This document shows positions 12,863-15,495 of a stretch of DNA of 15,495 nt, piece by piece. The position numbers and the translations under genes are program-made. Source of the stretch: CAZFAT01 sp964517075 (lineage in GTDB: Bacteria > Acidobacteriota > Vicinamibacteria > Vicinamibacterales > SCN-69-37); assembly GCA_964517075.1 (NCBI GenBank), contig CAZFAT010000394.1, forward strand, positions 1 to 15,495, written 5' to 3'. Positions within the stretch are counted from its first letter, which is position 1, and each line of letters begins with the position of its first letter. The notes under the pieces were generated by a model. The model made no database searches. It had not been told where the DNA came from and was given only the letters and a program-made list of their open reading frames with translations.

Positions 12863-13809
12863 TCCAGGAAAATGACGGGCGTGCCCTTCTGCACGAGGCT
12901 GGCGAGCTTCAATGCGTCCCAGTTCGTCAGCCGCACACAACCGTGCGAGGCGGTGTGTCCGACCTTGCCCGGCTCGGGCGTCCCGTGCAGGCCGTAGTGT
13001 TCCTTACTGATGTCGATCCAGACGACGCCCACCGGTCCGTTCGGCCCAGGCGGAATCTTGGCCTTCGCGTGGCCCGGATCCGCATCCCAGAACAGATCCG
13101 GGTTGTAGTTGAAGGTCGGGTTCTTCAGGACGGCGGTGACCTGCCACTCGCCGAGCGGTAACGGATCGAACTCACTGCCGCTGGTGACCGGCGCATGCAG
13201 GAGCACCGTGCCGGCTGCGTCGAGCGCCTGCAGCACCGACTGGCTCCTCGACACGACGACGCGCGCGGCCGGCAGCGCGGAACCAGGGGCCGAGACGTTC
13301 ACGTTCGGCACACGGATCGTCGCGCCGGGAACGAGGTGAATGCCGGAATTCAACTGCTGCAGCAGGGCGGGCTCGACGTGAAACCGCTCGCCAAGCGCCT
13401 CCAGCAGCGACGCGTAGTGCAGCGCCTTGAGCTTCGCCTTGGCCATCATGTCCTCCGGAATGCCCGGCGTGAATGGCCCGGCCGCGTCCTGCTCGGTGAT
13501 GGTGTAGGGCACGAACGGCTTCACGGTGCCGGCGCCGAGCGCCTCGTGGAGCGCCGGGTCCTCGGGCACGCTGGCCGCCAGACCACGCGCCCGCTGAACC
13601 GCGACGATGGCTGCGAGTGTGTTGGCGCCCAGGCGCCCGTCGATTTCACCGGGCGAGAACCCGGCCCGGTCGAGCAGCACCTGCAGCTCGATCACCGGCT
13701 GGGCCGGAGCCGCCGCGGGAGGAGCCGATTGCTGACCCGCCAGGGGTTCGGGAATCCAGGACCAGATCAGCACGGCGATACAGAGAAGCTTTGTTCCAAA
13801 CGACGTCAT
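12859..13809 (-). CDS. L,D-transpeptidase (YkuD) with peptidoglycan-binding and LysM-like domains (316 aa)
   Basis: An exported enzyme that makes 3-3 cross-links in peptidoglycan or attaches proteins to it. After a signal peptide (LLCIAVLIWSWIPEPLAG, 8-25) comes a peptidoglycan-binding-1-like domain (ELQVLLDRAGFSPGEIDGRL, 41-60, then TLAAIVAVQRARGL). A LysM-like stretch follows (SLLEALGERFHVEPALLQQL, 134-153, and GATIRVPNV). The C-terminal YkuD domain holds H275 (HGTP) and the catalytic motif SHGCVR with S288, H289 and C291; it ends four residues from the stop in PVIF. All expected catalytic residues are present. The ATG at 13809 was chosen at the signal peptide; there is no good ribosome site. 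Its stop overlaps the start of the M23 peptidase, coupling a cross-linking enzyme to a cross-link-cutting one. Confidence 0.94.
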   Translation of the reverse strand: MTSFGTKLLCIAVLIWSWIPEPLAGQQSAPPAAAPAQPVIELQVLLDRAGFSPGEIDGRLGANTLAAIVAVQRARGLAASVPEDPALHEALGAGTVKPFVPYTITEQDAAGPFTPGIPEDMMAKAKLKALHYASLLEALGERFHVEPALLQQLNSGIHLVPGATIRVPNVNVSAPGSALPAARVVVSRSQSVLQALDAAGTVLLHAPVTSGSEFDPLPLGEWQVTAVLKNPTFNYNPDLFWDADPGHAKAKIPPGPNGPVGVVWIDISKEHYGLHGTPEPGKVGHTASHGCVRLTNWDALKLASLVQKGTPVIFLE

Positions 13810-13889
13810 ACCGGAGATGTGAGCAACACGCGCGCCAAGACTCTGGTCGCAGGGTGGGTCTCCAGACGACCGGCCCGGGCATCCCGTCG

Positions 13890-13910
13890 CCCCAAGTGGG
13901 GAGCTTGGGG
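13890..13910 (-). terminator. terminator-like hairpin after the endonuclease/exonuclease/phosphatase-fold gene
   Basis: CCCCAAG (13890-13896) pairs perfectly with CTTGGGG (13904-13910) around a 7-base loop, starting 3 nt past the TAA at 13914-13916 on the minus strand. No T-tract follows. Its place suggests a boundary between that gene and the transpeptidase operon; the rest of the 104-base gap shows no clear promoter. Confidence 0.45.
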
Positions 13911-13913
13911 CAG

Positions 13914-15023
13914 TTATGGGGCGGATGGGCGGGCCGGAACGGGGCGACTCAGTCGCCCGGCGAGGGGATGGTGATCCGATCCGAAGGTGCTGTCCAGTCG
14001 GCGGCTGGTGGCCTGCCACTCGTCCGGCAGCCGGAAGAAGAGGTAGTCCAGCCGCCACACCCGCTGAAACGTCGGCTGCCAGCGAGGCGAGCGCGTGTCA
14101 GGCAACGCGCGGAGCAGTTGCGTCACGGCGGGTTCGGCCGGCCCTTCCGCCCAGGTGTTGAGATCCGCACCAATCACCAGGGGCTCCTCGTCTGACAGCA
14201 CGTCAATCACGTGCGCCGCCTGTCGCGCGCGATGCTGACTCGAAAACAGGTAGAGGCGCCGCCAACTCCCGACGGTATCGAGGTGCAGGCTCACCACGCG
14301 CGTCCGCCACGCCTGCCCACTCGCATCCGAGGCGCCGAGTGTCGCCGCGACAGCCACGCGACGATGACGGGCGCGCGGCAGTTCGATGGCAGCCACATCG
14401 CTCAGCGGAAGCGTGGACAGGATGGCCGTGCCGCGGTCCTCGGGACCGGCAGGTCCGGGCTCGCGTCCGTTCCGCATGGACGGCACATAGACGAGATGCA
14501 TCTCCAGCGTGCGCGCGAGCGCGACAATGTCTTCGCGGGACGTCGCGGCGCGCCGCACCGCGCGAGGCACTGGCACGCCGGCCGGGACCGACGCGGGGAC
14601 GGCACGGCCGGCGCGGTGCACTTCCTGGAGGAGCAGAACGAGTGGCGCGACCGGCCCGGCGGTCGCCGCGTCACGCCGAAGCTCTTCGACAAGCGCGCGC
14701 AGATCGCCGGCACCGGCGTGGACGTTCCACGTGACGACGATGAGATCGCCCGGCGCCGCGGCCGGCGAACGTGCGGCCGCCGCCATGACCACCGGGCCGA
14801 CCGTTCCGCACGCCGCCGCCAACCACTCGCGATCGGCCGGGTCGGGCGCGTCATGCCACGCCACGGCGGCACCCCCAGGCCGGCCCTCGCCGTCGACGAC
14901 GGCACGGCACGACGGTGACGCCGGCGCAGGTCGGTCGAGGCGTTGCGGTCCACTCGAAGCCGTGGCACACGCGCCACTGGCGATGGCCGCCGCGATAAAG
15001 GCGGCCATGCTGTTTTGGGACAT
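13914..15023 (-). CDS. exported endonuclease/exonuclease/phosphatase-fold protein (369 aa)
   Basis: A metal-dependent phosphoesterase of the DNase I/exonuclease III/inositol-phosphatase superfamily. The catalytic motifs are complete and in order: VVTWNVHAGAG (96-106, N100), LLLQEVH (130-136, E134), RGTAILSTLP (197-206), VVSLHLDT (243-250, H247), GADLNTW (285-291, D287 and N289), RLDYLFFR (324-331, D326) and SDHHPL (349-354, D350 and H351). The N-terminus has a hydrophobic segment ending in AIASGACATASSG (13-25), which could be a weak lipobox (Cys19) or an ordinary signal, so the enzyme is probably periplasmic or outer-membrane-anchored. Substrates could be nucleic acid, sphingomyelin-like lipids or phosphoesters. 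ATG 15023 is chosen; ATG 15008 is an alternative. Neither has a clear ribosome site. A longer frame to 15158 crosses the octamer repeat and is unlikely. Confidence 0.88.
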   Translation of the reverse strand: MSQNSMAAFIAAAIASGACATASSGPQRLDRPAPASPSCRAVVDGEGRPGGAAVAWHDAPDPADREWLAAACGTVGPVVMAAAARSPAAAPGDLIVVTWNVHAGAGDLRALVEELRRDAATAGPVAPLVLLLQEVHRAGRAVPASVPAGVPVPRAVRRAATSREDIVALARTLEMHLVYVPSMRNGREPGPAGPEDRGTAILSTLPLSDVAAIELPRARHRRVAVAATLGASDASGQAWRTRVVSLHLDTVGSWRRLYLFSSQHRARQAAHVIDVLSDEEPLVIGADLNTWAEGPAEPAVTQLLRALPDTRSPRWQPTFQRVWRLDYLFFRLPDEWQATSRRLDSTFGSDHHPLAGRLSRPVPARPSAP

Positions 15024-15035
15024 GAACACAGGGTA

Positions 15036-15067
15036 CGAGGGTTCGAGGGGGCGAGGGTGCGAGAGCG
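15036..15067. repeat. four-unit octanucleotide tandem repeat
   Basis: Four units begin exactly every 8 bases at 15036, 15044, 15052 and 15060: CGAGGGTT, CGAGGGGG, CGAGGGTG and CGAGAGCG. The repeat lies just 5' of the minus-strand endonuclease/exonuclease/phosphatase-fold gene, inside the 209-base divergent gap 15024-15232. Confidence 0.75.
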
Positions 15068-15161
15068 CAAGCGGGACTCGCAGGACTTCGGCGCTGCGGT
15101 AACCGCGAAACACCGAGTTACCCCTGGGTAGTGTTCGGGATTTTCCGGTGATCCGCATTCG

Positions 15162-15190
15162 TTGACGTCATTTGGGAAAGCGGTGAAGAT
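15162..15190 (+). promoter_or_regulatory. candidate sigma-70-type promoter with TGACGTCA palindrome
   Basis: TTGACG (15162-15167) matches the -35 consensus at five of six positions. Seventeen bases later GAAGAT (15185-15190) matches the -10 at three of six. The expected start near 15197 gives a leader of about 36 nt. The -35 overlaps the perfect 8-bp palindrome TGACGTCA (15163-15170), a possible operator. Confidence 0.4.
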
Positions 15191-15232
15191 ACCTCGTCCG
15201 GCCGAACCGGCTGAACCTTCAGGGCGAGGGCT

Positions 15233-15495
15233 ATGAGCAACGACCATCGACACGATTCACAGTTGGATCGCAGAGGATTCTTGAAGACGGCCGGCGCGGG
15301 ATTCACTGCCGCGGGGCTCGGACTGGCGCCCGGCGCCGCGATCGTGGGCGCCGGCGCCGCAGGCGCCACGGCCCTCGCGCAGGGACGGGCGCTGACCGAA
15401 GCCGAAAAGCTGGCGCGCATCGCGTCCAACTCGTACCCGCTGCGATCGCTCTTCAGGACGCGCGGCGAGTTCGGTGGCGGAGCCGGTGGCGGCGG
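15233..15495 (+). CDS. Tat-exported protein, probably sugar phosphate isomerase/epimerase (TIM-barrel) family; C-terminus off the right edge
   Basis: Only the first 87 residues are visible. The N-terminus is a textbook Tat signal: RRGFLK (13-18) followed by a mild hydrophobic stretch rich in Ala and Gly (TAGAGFTAAGLGLAPGAAIV, 19-38) and a likely cleavage at ALAQG (47-51). The mature start, ALTEAEKLARIASNSYPLRS (53-72), resembles the opening of exported TIM-barrel proteins annotated as sugar phosphate isomerases/epimerases in Acidobacteriota; I recognise this from memory of the pattern, with no active-site residue yet visible. A Gly-rich run follows (GGGAGGG). Tat export implies folding, and perhaps cofactor or metal binding, before transport. 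ATG 15233 has AGGG 8 nt upstream. The gene is divergent from the endonuclease/exonuclease/phosphatase-fold gene. Confidence 0.75.
   Translation, partial: MSNDHRHDSQLDRRGFLKTAGAGFTAAGLGLAPGAAIVGAGAAGATALAQGRALTEAEKLARIASNSYPLRSLFRTRGEFGGGAGGG

Overview
This 15.5 kb window reads as ordinary chromosomal DNA from a GC-rich bacterium. It is most likely an Acidobacteriota member, and within that phylum Vicinamibacteria-like. That placement is an inference from gene content: a VWA protein of the type common in Acidobacteria, a secreted protein built from carboxypeptidase-regulatory-like repeats, a TonB C-terminal-domain protein, a Tat-exported protein resembling sugar phosphate isomerases/epimerases, and strong G/C third-position use. 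No rRNA or tRNA, CRISPR array, transposase, integrase or phage gene is visible. Coding density is high and no gap exceeds about 210 bases.

Layout. (1) 1-1294, minus strand: a zinc-ribbon protein of unknown function followed 10 nt later by an HI0933-type flavoprotein that runs off the left edge. (2) 1484-5592, minus strand: three exported proteins, namely a Fes/esterase-D-like hydrolase, a HEAT-like/TonB-C fusion and a carboxypeptidase-regulatory-like repeat protein. Hairpins and an AT-rich heptamer repeat separate them. (3) 5685-6178: an 80-residue charged protein on the plus strand converging on a 58-residue membrane protein on the minus strand, with a strong hairpin between. (4) 6315-7900, minus strand: a beta-hydroxyacid dehydrogenase whose stop overlaps the start of a lipoprotein (GTGA). 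(5) 8082-8345, plus strand: a small conserved-looking protein with a sigma-54-like match just upstream. (6) 8358-13809, minus strand: a compact run of L,D-transpeptidase, M23 peptidase (ATGA overlap), VWA protein, HerA-like ATPase and GT1-type glycosyltransferase, which looks like one transcription unit with an envelope theme. (7) 13914-15023, minus strand: an endonuclease/exonuclease/phosphatase-fold protein. It is divergent from (8), 15233 to the right edge, the start of the Tat-exported protein.

Most genes act at or beyond the inner membrane: at least seven carry a Sec, lipoprotein or Tat signal or an N-terminal anchor, and two remodel peptidoglycan. The less ordinary content is between the genes. 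There are two degenerate heptanucleotide repeats, one octanucleotide repeat, and several GC-rich hairpins, two of which share an identical 9-base arm. I see no clear new multi-gene system. The best leads are the repeat and hairpin families, the HEAT/TonB fusion, and the overlapping gene pairs.
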